Source: Baffinella frigidus
Lineage: Eukaryota > Cryptophyceae > Cryptomonadales > Baffinellaceae
Reading direction: 5' to 3'
Assembly (NCBI GenBank): GCA_026770585.1
Contig: MU646526.1
Coordinates: forward strand, 28,199 to 39,759
DNA: 11,561 nt
The notes beneath the pieces are model-generated. The model had not been told where the DNA came from and searched no databases. It saw nothing but the letters and a program-made list of their open reading frames with translations. The stretch's first letter is position 1, and every line of letters starts with the position of its first letter. Positions 1 through 7,252 of the stretch are shown here, one piece after another. The position numbers and the translations under genes were made by a program.

Positions 1-130
1 CCCTGAACCCTGAACCCTGAACCCTGAACCCTGAACCCTGAACCCTGAACCCTGAACCCTGAACCCTGAACCCTGAACCCTGAACCCTGAACTCCTCAAC
101 CCTGAACCTTGAACCCTCAACCCTGAACCC
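1..130. repeat. CCCTGAA telomere-like tandem array
   Basis: About 13 near-perfect 7-bp CCCTGAA units run from the first base to about 92, followed by degenerate units (CCCTCAA, CCTTGAA) to about 130. On the other strand the unit is TTCAGGG, a one-base variant of the TTTAGGG telomere type. The C-rich strand reads 5' to 3' into the window, the polarity expected at a left chromosome end. Because the unit is a variant and other arrays are internal, this could equally be an interstitial array cut by the window edge. Confidence 0.9.
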
Positions 131-348
131 AAATATTACAGGTGGAGCGTGGGATGTGGGAATGGGCGTCAGAGTTTCCGCGCTTAAGTTTGGTAATCTC
201 CTCCGAGGGGCTTCTTTTTTATTTAATTTTTACTCTCGATACAGGTCCTAAATGAGGCCCTTGAGCCTTGAGTTGAGTGATACCAAAGTCTATGAGCCTT
301 AAGAAACGGGTCTGCCTCAAAGGCTCCGAGGGTCTAGGGTTGAGCGAG
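131..348. other. Non-coding stretch, no gene seen
   Basis: No convincing open frame. It contains a 17-bp word at 181-197 (CGCTTAAGTTTGGTAAT) that recurs exactly at 674-690, with a similar CTCCGA or CTTCCGA context after it. This suggests a decayed older repeat present twice in the first 700 bases. Confidence 0.5.
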
Positions 349-449
349 TCTGCGTAGGGTGTAGGATGTAGGGTGTAGGATTTAGGGTTCTGGGTTCTGG
401 GTTTAGAATTTTGGGGTTTAAGATTTAGGACTTAGTGTTTACAGTTTAG
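349..449. repeat. Degenerate G-rich telomere-like tract
   Basis: A run of degenerate 7-bp units such as TAGGGTG, TAGGATG, TTAGGGT, TCTGGGT and TTAGGAC. The G-rich strand is on top here, the opposite polarity to the array at 1-130 and to the arrays further right. It looks like an old, decayed telomere-like array in inverted orientation. Confidence 0.6.
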
Positions 450-715
450 GCCACGCCTGGGTAGAAGTGGGATGTTCATACACTCGTTCGCGCTAAAAGT
501 GAATAGATGGCGTATCCTGGTACATATTTTTTAAAATCCGGACGTGTTTCGCATGGCAAGAGCTCCAATTCCCATCATGTTTGGCGTGTTTCCCGGGTAG
601 AATCAACTTTACTCGAAGATCGTGTAGTAAAATGAAATTTCGACTTCTGACCTGGCGTGGGTGTAGCTCTCCTCGCTTAAGTTTGGTAATATCTTCCGAC
701 CGAGCCACCGCCTCT
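450..715. other. Non-coding stretch with old repeat fragments
   Basis: No recognisable gene. At about 511-530 the words TATCCTGGTACATATTTT resemble the interior of MITE-A (841-861 and 11120-11140), so this may be a fragment of a related element. The second copy of the 17-bp word described for 181-197 lies at 674-690. Confidence 0.4.
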
Positions 716-905
716 CCACACGAGAATGCTAGAGGGACCTATTCAAAACCGATGTGCTTTTAAAAATGGGCATTCGTGTCGTAACTTTTGTGAATGGTCA
801 CGTAACTCTGCGAAATTAGCACAGGCGCGAGGTTGGAATACCTGATCCTGGTACAAATATTTACAACCCCACATGTGAATAGGATCCTCCAGCATTCTCG
901 TGTGG
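716..905. mobile_element. MITE-A copy 1, 190-bp inverted-repeat element
   Basis: The ends form imperfect terminal inverted repeats of about 28 bp: the left end begins CCACACGAGAATGCT and the right end is the complement of CCACACGAGAATGCTGG. A second full-length copy lies at 11076-11266 in opposite orientation and aligns along its whole length, including the interior words TGTGCTTTTAAAA and TGGTACAAATATTTAC. It has no coding capacity. Size, terminal repeats and multiple copies fit a non-autonomous DNA transposon. I could not define a target-site duplication. Confidence 0.8.
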
Positions 906-957
906 GAGTGTCCGGACAGCAGCCTACCCGGGGTCAAATCTTGAATAACCCTTTATT

Positions 958-1049
958 GCAAAAGTTGACAAGTTTTGTACCACTATAATACTTGTTGCAC
1001 TTTTTTGTACCGGAATCCATTCATCACGGGGTTCTCAATTCTGAGAACC
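958..1049. repeat. Two small inverted repeats
   Basis: At 1030-1049 an exact 8-bp stem (GGTTCTCA / TGAGAACC) encloses a 4-base loop. At 958-1003 a looser inverted pair surrounds a GTTGAC..TTTGTAC word at 964-980; that word recurs near 7599, 9185 and 9419. No gene is visible between 906 and 1180. Confidence 0.5.
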
Positions 1050-1067
1050 TTCATGGCAAAATGATCT

Positions 1068-1094
1068 TAGGATCCTCCAGCATTCTCGAGTGGG
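1068..1094. mobile_element. Solo terminus of MITE-A
   Basis: These 27 bases match the right-hand terminal repeat of the MITE-A elements (TAGGATCCTCCAGCATTCTC followed by a GAGTGGG end). No matching left end or interior is visible next to it, so it is a truncated copy or a remnant of rearrangement. Confidence 0.7.
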
Positions 1095-1109
1095 TCTCCT
1101 GAAGCATCT

Positions 1110-1154
1110 CAGCCCTGATTTGACTTGATTTGATTTGTGGTTGCATCAGGGCTG
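1110..1154. repeat. Inverted repeat, 10-bp stem
   Basis: CAGCCCTGAT at 1110-1119 is exactly complementary to ATCAGGGCTG at 1145-1154. The 25-base loop is made of TTGATTTGA-like words. Function unknown; a short foldback or element remnant is possible. Confidence 0.5.
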
Positions 1155-1280
1155 GTCGGTAGGGTTGAAACCGGCGTGAAATGCCCACAATCCTGGATTA
1201 TGATATTGATATTACCGATAACCCCATCCTAGGTCGTTTGAGCGGTTTTAAGAGAAGGCCGCAACCACTCGGTGGGCTAT

Positions 1281-1750
1281 GGGGTACATGTAGCCCTGTA
1301 CAGTGTACCCATGTTCTACACGTGTACCCTTTCGACTCGACCGCTTTACTCAATGAAGTGAGACATACGCTGCGACACGCCGCTGTTTCACTCACTGCGT
1401 CCTTTAGGTCCTTTAGGTTCTTCGAGCTCCCAACATAGGCGGACACCGGAACTGGTCCTGTAGAAAGGCCATGCTTCCGTGCATCGCTCTGTCCTCCTTG
1501 GGAGTCATGAGCACCGGATGCACTCATCTGACGCTCACCAGCCCCCTCCCCATACATGTAGCCAGGACAGTGTAACCATGTTCTACATGCCCTTTGAATC
1601 GACGGCGGATCTGAGGCAGGGCGCCGCGTGAGACATACGCTGCGACACGCCTCTGTTTTACTCACTGCGTGCATCTCTCCTCTCTCCTTCGAGCCGTTAG
1701 CGAGCTGGTCACGATCCTGCGGACACCGGAACTTGTTCTGCATAAAAGGT
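1281..1750. repeat. Tandem duplication, unit about 269 bp
   Basis: The stretch 1281-1400 recurs at 1549-1669. Shared blocks include TACATGTAGCC, ACAGTGTA.CCATGTTCTACA, a 24-bp exact block starting GTGAGACATACGCTGCGACA (1358 and 1628), and ACTCACTGCGT. Each copy is followed by a TTTAGGTCC-family repeat or its remnant, so the unit includes the dispersed repeat. A 249-codon minus-strand open frame (1198-1947) covers both copies and shows the same repeat at protein level. I regard that frame as repeat-derived rather than a proven gene. Confidence 0.75.
1401..1480 (+). repeat. TTTAGGTCC-family repeat, B-type tail
   Basis: It begins CCTTTAGGTCCTTTAGGTT, continues CTCCCAACATAGGCGGACAC, and ends near TAGAAAGGCCATGCTTCCG. 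This B tail is shared with the copies at 2371-2450, 2580-2634, 7253-7332 and 9050-9126. Read on the minus strand, each copy ends in repeats of ACCTAAAGG, like the simple 3' tail of a retroposed short element. There is no RNA polymerase III box and no coding capacity that I recognise. Confidence 0.85.
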
Positions 1751-2093
1751 CCTTTAGGTCCTTTAGGTTTTAAATGCTCCTTACATAGCCCAACGACACG
1801 CCTTTCCGTAAAAAAGATCTGCGGAAAAAGAATTTTTGCTTTCGGGTCGCATTGAGATCTCCATTGCAGAGGCTCGTGAAGAGGGGATATAGGGTGGTTG
1901 TCTTGGGGTGTTTGAGTTAGACCAAAAAGGTACAGGCTCGCACACACACCAAACCCAAGTCAGCCGTTATGAGGCTCATGGTATCCCATGGTTTAGAGCA
2001 CAAAAGCTTCTGCCACGGATACCCCACCGGAAACAAGATTCCAAAAGGTGAGATGGGTTGTGTGGGGGTGTGAGGTGAGGTCAGCCAGACATC
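1719..2093 (+). repeat. Long TTTAGGTCC-family copy A
   Basis: A B-tail remnant at 1719-1747 is followed by a complete A-type copy. This has the TTTAGGTCC head, then ACATAGCCCAACGACACGCC, a GCTTTC hairpin region, then a long extension through CAGAGGCTCGTGAAGAGGGG to about 2093. The whole stretch 1749-2093 aligns with 3530-3896, with many substitutions and small indels. The two are therefore old copies of one element of at least 345 bp, of which the shorter A-type copies are truncated forms. Confidence 0.8.
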
Positions 2094-2217
2094 AAAGATG
2101 ATGGGGTGGAAAGGTCAGATAGGGAGGGGATGTGTAGAAGTTTTCCCCCAATGCACAGTGAGTTATCGCACTGTGCCTTGAGGTGTTAACGGGGGTCAGC
2201 GGAGTTAAGCCAGGGGC

Positions 2218-2662
2218 GATGGTTCAGGAAGTTGGTTCAGCACCTTTAGGTCCTTTAGGTTTTAAATGCTCCCAACATAGCCCAATGACACGCCCTCCCG
2301 TAGAAAGGACTGCAGGGAAAGCCTTTAGGTCCTTTAGGTTTTACATGCTCCCAACATAGCCCAACGACACCTTTACGTCCTTTAGGGGTTTCGAGCTCCC
2401 AACATAGGCGGACACCGGAACTTGTTCTGTAGAAAAGCCATGCTTCCACGCCTTTCCTTTAGGTCCTTTAGGTTTAAATTTCTTCCAACATGGCCCAACG
2501 ACACGCCCTTCCGTCGAAAGGATCTGCAGAGAAAGCATTTTTGCTTTCGGATCGCATTTATCTCTCCAGTGCAGAGGCTCCTTAGGTCCTTGAGGTTCTT
2601 CGAGCTCCCAACATAGGCGGACACCGGAACTTGGAGATGGTTCAGGAAGTTGGTTCAGCACC
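2218..2662. repeat. 27-bp direct repeats bracketing a repeat cluster
   Basis: Positions 2218-2244 and 2636-2662 are identical over 27 bases (beginning GATGGTTCAGGAAGTTGG). They exactly bracket the cluster of TTTAGGTCC-family repeats between them. This could be an unusually long target-site duplication or the footprint of an unequal exchange. The 27-mer itself contains GGTTCAG twice. Confidence 0.85.
2243..2635 (+). repeat. Cluster of five TTTAGGTCC-family copies
   Basis: Five head-to-tail copies: 2243-2321 (A tail, truncated), 2322-2370 (A tail, short), 2371-2450 (B tail), 2451-2579 (A tail with the GAAAGCATTTTTGCTTTC hairpin, stem 7 bp) and 2580-2634 (B tail). A and B types alternate in the later part. 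Copies are truncated at different points but all start at the TTTAGGTCC head, which in the minus sense is the 3' end. Fixed 3' end and variable 5' end is the usual signature of retroposition. Confidence 0.85.
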
Positions 2663-2667
2663 ATTGC

Positions 2668-2701
2668 GTTGACTTTTGATGACAATCTGATCAAAAGCAA
2701 C
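2668..2701. repeat. Hairpin beside the repeat cluster
   Basis: GTTGACTTTTGAT at 2668-2680 pairs with ATCAAAAGCAAC at 2690-2701, with one bulged A. It lies directly after the right-hand 27-bp direct repeat. It may be part of the older host sequence or a remnant of a GTTGAC-ended element. Confidence 0.45.
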
Positions 2702-2740
2702 TTTTGGGGACAGGGAGGGTGCTGAAGCGGACCATGTTTA

Positions 2741-3244
2741 TCCCCCACGCGAACAGTTGTGCTTCCCCTTGTAAAGTTGCAGGTCTCGTCCAGATAAGAA
2801 CTTTATCCATATTGTAGAAATGGGCTCCGCGCGGATTTTTAGAACGTGAGGTGAGGAGGTCCTACGCGGGAGAGCTACATGCCATTTTACGCCCTGCGTC
2901 CATCTATTATTTTCCCTTGAAATCGGCAAAGGTTACCGGAAATGCCCACAAATAATTGACTTTGACGGAAAAGTAACCGCAAGATATGTTTGAAATGGCT
3001 CCAAGACCCCGCACTAGCCTCCCCCGTAGTCAGGAACGTCAAAAAAACGATTTTTGGACGAAACATTGATTTTGTGCTATGTTACGGGTGGTTAATTCTA
3101 TTTTGGGCATCTTGCCCATGTCTAAGATAGCATAAAAGTTCATTTTCGACGTTTTTTTATCTCCTGACCTCATTTCCTGACCTGACCTTGAATCCGCGCG
3201 GAGCCCATTTCTCCAATAGGAACCTGAACTGTTCGCGTGGGGGA
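2741..3244. mobile_element. Foldback element, about 500 bp, nested inverted repeats
   Basis: The outer arms TCCCCCACGCGAACAGTT (2741-2758) and its exact complement (3227-3244) are 18 bp. The next arm pair, 2811-2837 with 3190-3217, matches at 26 of 27 positions and contains the palindrome CCGCGCGG. The left arm carries about 43 extra bases (2759-2810) compared with 9 on the right. A further inner pair at 3029-3049 and 3147-3168 flanks AAAAAAACG. No coding capacity; non-autonomous foldback-type element. Confidence 0.7.
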
Positions 3245-3265
3245 ACACCCAGCTCAACAGCTCAC

Positions 3266-3345
3266 GGTCCTTTAGGTCCTTTAGGTGTTAGGTCCTTTAG
3301 GTTTTAATTTCGCCCAACATACGCCAACGACATCCTTTAGGTCCA
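3266..3345 (+). repeat. TTTAGGTCC-family copy with extended head
   Basis: The head contains three TTTAGGTCC or TTTAGGTGT units before the body TTTTAATTTCGCCCAACATA. The body is cut after CCAACGACA and is followed by another TCCTTTAGGTCC at 3333-3344. The variable number of head units supports the view that this is a slippage-prone simple tail. It starts about 20 bp after the foldback element ends. Confidence 0.75.
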
Positions 3346-3529
3346 TTTAATGGATACCGAGGCGGGCCCGTCCAGCAACGGTACATATTTTTTTCTTTGG
3401 TGCTTTGGTGCTTTTATTTACACTCACATCGAAGGCCACAGCCCACCTCACTCTTGAGGATATGGGAGTAATCTACGGATGAGCTCCCCGGCCCAATCCA
3501 TCCGGGCCCGACCGAGTCCCCTTTCCCCC
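3346..3529. other. Short single-copy stretch, no gene seen
   Basis: No supported open frame. GGGCCCG words occur at both sides (about 3363 and 3505), hinting at a weak inverted pair, but I could not extend it. Confidence 0.4.
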
Positions 3530-3896
3530 CTTTAGGTCCTTTAGGTTTTAATTTCGCCCAACATATGCCAACGACACGCCCTTCCGTAGAAAGGACTGCA
3601 GAGAAAGCATTTTTGCTTTCGGATCGCGTTTAGCTTTCCAGTGCAGAGGCTCGTGAAGAGGGGATAAAGGGTTGGTTCTTTTGGGGTGTTTGAGCTATTC
3701 CAAAATAGGATCGCACTCGCACACACACCGAACCACAAGTCAGCCTTTATGAGGCTCATGGTATCCCATGATTGAAGTATGAGAGCTCCAACCACGAATA
3801 CCCCAGAGAGAAAACACGATTTCAAAAAGTGAGAGGATTGTGTGGGGGGGTGAGTTGAGGACAGCGAGAGAGAGTTGTGTGGGGGGGTGAGGTGAC
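3530..3896 (+). repeat. Long TTTAGGTCC-family copy B
   Basis: Aligns with 1749-2093 from the TTTAGGTCC head through the GAAAGCATTTTTGCTTTC hairpin, CAGAGGCTCGTGAAGAGGGG, a GCACACACACC block and GAGGCTCATGGTATCCCATG. Near its end a GTGTGGGGGGGTGAG word is duplicated (about 3839 and 3876). A 127-codon minus-strand frame here is repeat-derived and I do not call it as a gene. Confidence 0.8.
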
Positions 3897-3973
3897 ATGA
3901 GCCATCAAGCACCTTTATTGACACTTATTGACTTTATTCGAAAGTGAAATGCACGGCGCAGAAATGAGGCGAG

Positions 3974-4013
3974 CTTAGACTTCGTTCAGGGTTATCACAA
4001 GTCGAAGTCTAAG
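3974..4013. repeat. Hairpin, perfect 11-bp stem
   Basis: CTTAGACTTCG (3974-3984) is exactly complementary to CGAAGTCTAAG (4003-4013), with an 18-base loop. No T-run follows, so there is no case for a bacterial-type terminator. Role unknown. Confidence 0.55.
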
Positions 4014-4315
4014 TCAAGTAACTGCCACTACCCATATAAGGGAGCCACCAAGGAGCGTCGTTAAAACCCGATGAACCTTTCGGCCCCTCGGTCAACGTAT
4101 TACTCCCCGATGTCTCCACTTATGCAGAGCACCACTTATGCAGAGCACCCCGTTGCGTGGGGCCCCTGCCTAAGCCACACACAGTTGCCCCGGACTGGGC
4201 AAAAATATGTGGACCACTCTCCTTGCGGGCCACTTATACCATGCGAGGAGAGCGGAAAAACCCCTCCACCACCTAGGCCCCCCACGTTGCAGTGCGAGAA
4301 AAGCCCTTCTGTGCA
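4014..4315. other. No gene supported; 16-bp tandem duplication
   Basis: An exact 16-bp tandem duplication (ACTTATGCAGAGCACC) lies at 4118-4133 and 4134-4149. Open frames on both strands are short, overlap each other and resemble nothing I know. A TATAAG word at about 4035 precedes an ATG at 4071, but this alone is weak evidence for a promoter. Confidence 0.5.
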
Positions 4316-4374
4316 GCCTCGATCGGACAGGTGATGAGCCTCCATCTGAGGCTCATCACCTGTCCGACCGAGGC
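4316..4374. repeat. Strong 27-bp hairpin with 5-base loop
   Basis: Arms 4316-4342 and 4348-4374 pair at 26 of 27 positions around the loop CATCT; the arm contains GGACAGGTGATGAGCC. The stem is far longer than chance. It could be a small-RNA precursor-like foldback, a recent inverted duplication or the core of a tiny foldback element. Flanks beyond the stem do not pair clearly. Confidence 0.8.
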
Positions 4375-4555
4375 TTACACTTCGGCGGTGGCTATATCCC
4401 CCCCTTTCCCAAAGGTCCTTTGAACCATTTCGATTTCGTTGATTTCGTGTTTATTAGACAGGATTGTCGGTGTCAGCCCATGCCGTCCCCAAGCCAGGAT
4501 CGGATCGGCCTTACTTCCCAAATAGAGCATTGGGCTCCGCCCGCTGTGGTAAAAA

Positions 4556-5230
4556 AATCTGTCAAAAGTCAAAATGTCAACTTTGGGTTCGCTTCAGAAC
4601 TCATCCGGGAACAAGTATTTTTCTTTTATTTCTGCTAGGGCGATTTAGGTCCTTTAGGTTTTAATTTCTCCCAACATAGCCCAACGACACGCCCTTCCGT
4701 AGAAAGGACTGCAGAGAAAGCATTTTTGCTTCGATGTTCTCCCTTAGAATATTTTTTAAAATTGTCCGCCCAAAAAGTTAGGAACGTCATCTGAAAGGGC
4801 TCGGAAAGTTTTTGCTTGGATGTGGTCTCAGATTTTTGCTGGGCCATCGGGAAGGGCCCCTTTGGAGGGGCGCAAAATGTCGGTTTGTATGAAAATTACT
4901 ACACAGCCTTCCAAATCGCATTTTTACAATTCATTTGATTTCCATTTTAAAATGAATCTTTTTGAAACTGTGTAGTAATTTTCACAGGATCTTCATTTTG
5001 CGCCCCTCCGAGGGGGCCCTTCCCGATGGCCCAGCAAAAATCTGAGACCACATCCAAGCAAAAACTTTCCGAGCCCTTTCAGATGACGTTCCTAACTTTT
5101 TGGGCGGACAATTTTAAAAATATTCTAAAGGGAAAACCTCGAAATCGCCCTAGCAGAGATAAAAGAAAAATACTTGTTCCCGGATTAGGCCCCCCAAGAG
5201 TTGACGCGGAGCAATCAAAAGTTGACAGCC
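4556..5230. mobile_element. Palindromic element, about 675 bp
   Basis: The left half (about 4556-4906) and right half (about 4967-5230) are inverted copies. The longest near-identical block is the approximately 95 bp following ATGGCCCAGCAAAAATCTGA (right arm from 5026, left arm ending 4847). The outer ends carry CTGTCAAAAGTC / AAAAGTTGACAG. The centre (4907-4966) is AT-rich and contains TGAAAATTACTACACAG-type inner repeats. Two identical 30-residue peptides on opposite strands are simply the two arms. No transposase is present, so it is non-autonomous or a rearrangement product. Confidence 0.85.
4647..4731 (+). repeat. TTTAGGTCC-family copy inserted in the palindrome arm
   Basis: An 85-bp A-type copy interrupts the left arm. 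The right arm lacks it and reads directly GGGCGATTT/CGAGG in the equivalent orientation, so it serves as the empty site. The copy stops inside the GAAAGCATTTTTGCTTTC hairpin. Only 2-3 bases of A/T overlap are shared at the junctions; no target duplication of 4 bp or more is seen. The insertion post-dates formation of the palindrome. Confidence 0.85.
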
Positions 5231-6176
5231 TTGAGCAGACTCAGAGCAGTCTGCAGTCAGAGCAGAGTCCCTGACGCGGACTCTTGATGGAAATCTTCCT
5301 TGCCGCGGCTGTGGCGGGACACTGGCGGATCTGAGTGGTGGAATCACACGGTGCAAGCACCCTGCGTACGGTGGATAAGTTTTTCCGCCACCACTGGGTA
5401 CGAGGTGGGGTGGTCTATTCTGGGGGCAGCTTTTGGGGGTTCTTGGGCGACGCGCTGACAGTGTGTCCGGCGGGCGACAGGGCCAAGAATTGCAGGGCTG
5501 CGAAGTCTATACGTGAGCGCTCGCGCGGAAGCAATTTCTGGCTGCCAAGAGTTGATATGCGCGGCTGCTTGCCCGTGTTTGTGGTTGCACTCGAATTTGA
5601 TCTCGACACCAAGCCCGCGATCTGGGACGAAAACACCTTCGCCTGGCCAAATTAGACACAGGATTGCTTCTGCCTAGCATGTGTTATGATCCCCACGGAG
5701 ATTTTTTGGCCATTCGTGCGCAGGAGCGGGGTTGGAACCCCTCGCAACTGCTTTTTGCATGGTGCATGGTGGTCATCAACATGCTCCAAATATTCATAGC
5801 TCCGTTGCCAGCAGTCTAAAGTTCACCCAAAGCGGTCAGTCTCCACTGTAGTACATCCTGGTCGGGTTAGAGACTTCTCTGACACACCCGCGCGACCACA
5901 GCAGCTTCAGAGCCAGGCCAAGGACGGGCCTCGCGTTTGATCCTGTTTGTGCGTCAGCCACCCCTGACGCCAATACCGGTGACTGAGGAGCCGCTGTTGC
6001 ACCCGTACACACGCCACATCCCACCCCATGAGCGCTGCGTAGGGATGAGTTACCACAGCTCGGGGCTTGTGCGGGAGGGACCTCGTAGCAAAGGCGTGCA
6101 CGCGTGTCAGGCGGCCAGGAGTTGATTCAGAGCGCACCGACCGGCCATTACACCACCCCGATGGGCTGCCGAGTCG
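5231..6176. other. GC-rich single-copy stretch, no recognised gene
   Basis: After a CAGAGCAG-rich patch at 5232-5268 this region lacks the repeats of the rest of the window and is GC-rich. Several overlapping open frames exist on both strands, none with a motif I recognise. It could hold exons of an unidentified gene or be intergenic; I see no decisive signal. Confidence 0.4.
5335..5655 (+). CDS. Unrecognised 106-codon open frame
   Basis: An ATG-initiated frame in the single-copy GC-rich region, ending in TKPAIWDENTFAWPN. A hydrophobic patch (CLPVFVVALEF) lies near residues 78-88. There is no recognisable domain, and a 73-codon frame overlaps on the other strand. In GC-rich DNA such frames occur by chance, so this is a candidate exon at best. 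Confidence 0.15.
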   Translation: MVESHGASTLRTVDKFFRHHWVRGGVVYSGGSFWGFLGDALTVCPAGDRAKNCRAAKSIRERSRGSNFWLPRVDMRGCLPVFVVALEFDLDTKPAIWDENTFAWPN

Positions 6177-6581
6177 ATGCGCGGCAAAAACACGTTCCAG
6201 AGGCAGCTGGGGCGCGGCCAAGGGCCTCCAGAAGCTGGCACCCGACCCAAATCGAGGGAATCTGGCACGATCCTGCAAAGATGCGCACCCCAGCTGTGGG
6301 GCGATGCATCCACGGGATATATACTAGACGTTTTGTTCATCATGCGTGCTCCATTGCCCCTGCAACAGCGCCGCCAGGGTCCCAAACTCACCGGCGAACG
6401 CCATTTTCTGGGAGGGAATTTGAGCCATTTCTGTCAACTTCTAAAGGAAAGCGTCCAGCCCTGGATTGACTTTCGTAGAATCCAGTGGCACAGGTCAAAA
6501 TCTAAAGAGGATTTCGAGATTTGCTCGGAGGAGGAAGTCAGGACACGGTTATCATCGGGCCGCAAGACTGTGGAGTTTCCC

Positions 6582-6761
6582 ATGCTTCGATCATGGTTGG
6601 GAGCGTGTGGGGTGGTGCTGCTCTTGCTGGCGGTGTCTGGAGACTTGGCAGCGGAAAGGGAGCTGGATGAGGCGGGTGGGTGCCCCTATGCAGCGGGGTG
6701 TTGCCATCGCGGTCTCTTTCTGCCACGTGCGCCGAGAAAGAATGCGCCAAGTGCGTTTTGA
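6582..6761 (+). CDS. Open frame starting with a signal-peptide-like segment
   Basis: The ATG at 6582 opens a frame of 59 codons that begins MLRSWLGACGVVLLLLAVSG: a basic residue, a hydrophobic core and small residues before an acidic stretch (DLAAERELDEAGG). This is the classical layout of a secretory or plastid-bipartite leader. Cys residues follow (CPYAAGCC). The same frame is open upstream to 6177, but the upstream part has no such character. It might be a first exon whose donor lies downstream; I could not place one. A second open frame overlaps in +1 register, so confidence is low. Confidence 0.22.
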   Translation: MLRSWLGACGVVLLLLAVSGDLAAERELDEAGGCPYAAGCCHRGLFLPRAPRKNAPSAF

Positions 6762-6959
6762 GGAAGCCTAGAAGGATCCACAAAACCGGCTCGTCGCCCC
6801 GCTGACAGCAATGTGTGGTGTGACCTTTGCACCTGTTGCCTTGTCACTGGTGTAACTGCACTCTCCCATCGATACAGACACACGCACGCACGCTACCAAG
6901 TAGGCGATTCCGGGTCCGCACGAAGAGACCTCTTCTTGGCCCCGCCCGCGCCACCTCTG

Positions 6960-7252
6960 TTATTTTTGTTCTTGCGCTTGGGCGGCCGTCGCATCCGCTG
7001 TCTCCTTGTGGTACGCCCGCACGGCTAGGGTCGGGTTATCGGACATTTGTTGTCGGCTGGAAGGCCGATAAGTGCCGATAACTCCGATACGTTATCTGCT
7101 CCCAGCCGATAAACCAACCCTACGCAGGGCGTCCTTGTACGCCCCCCCCTCCTGGTGGAGAACTCATCCCCGCCCACGGCACAGTATCCCTTGGGCACGG
7201 CCTTGCAGAAGGCGCAGTGGTTGCCGAAGGCCGTGCGGCCCGTGGTGAACCA
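6960..7252 (-). CDS. Candidate Cys-rich gene fragment, interrupted by a small element
   Basis: On the minus strand, from 7252 downwards, the frame reads WFTTGRTAFGNHCAFCKAV and then PKGYCAVGGDEFSTR, with clear protein character and GC-rich third positions. A run of eight G (7142-7149 on the plus strand) breaks the frame; a small length change there would lead into AYKDAL. The element at 7025-7123 follows. If it is removed as a GT...AG intron the frame continues PVRAYHKETADATAAQAQEQK (residues split across the junction) to a TAA at 6960-6962. The family is not recognised. CxxC plus a third Cys could bind metal, but that is inference. It could be a decayed gene or a real one with an assembly error in the G run. 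The upstream limit is set by a dispersed repeat at 7253. Confidence 0.4.
7025..7123 (-). mobile_element. TA-flanked 93-bp inverted-repeat element with GT...AG borders
   Basis: Terminal inverted repeats of 17 bp (TAGGGTCGGGTTATCGG and the complement of TAGGGTTGGTTTATCGG, two mismatches) enclose 7028-7120. TA dinucleotides flank it at 7026-7027 and 7121-7122, as for TA-target DNA transposons. Inner words CCGATAA and CAGCCG repeat in both directions. On the minus strand the flanking G bases create GTAGGG at 7123 and CCCTAG at 7025, so a 99-base intron with canonical ends is possible. Read through, it contains an in-frame stop. This is the layout of an introner-like element. Confidence 0.7.

Noticed and set aside
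1198-1947. The longest open frame in the window (249 codons, minus strand) as a protein-coding gene
   Set aside because: It runs through two TTTAGGTCC-family copies and a tandem duplication, and the same peptides (VSAYVGSSKNLKDLK, KPKGPKG) reappear wherever the repeat occurs, in several frames. No domain is recognisable.
3541-3924. 127-codon minus-strand frame with a hydrophobic stretch
   Set aside because: It lies inside the long repeat copy B; the aligned copy A (1749-2093) does not preserve the frame.
5026-5274. Conserved 30-residue peptide MAQQKSETTSKQKLSEPFQM... on both strands
   Set aside because: The two occurrences are the two arms of one palindrome, identical at DNA level, so they give no independent evidence of coding.
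5725-5745. tRNA T-arm-like word GGTTGGAACCCC
   Set aside because: No cloverleaf, no A box at the right distance and no anticodon arm could be built around it.
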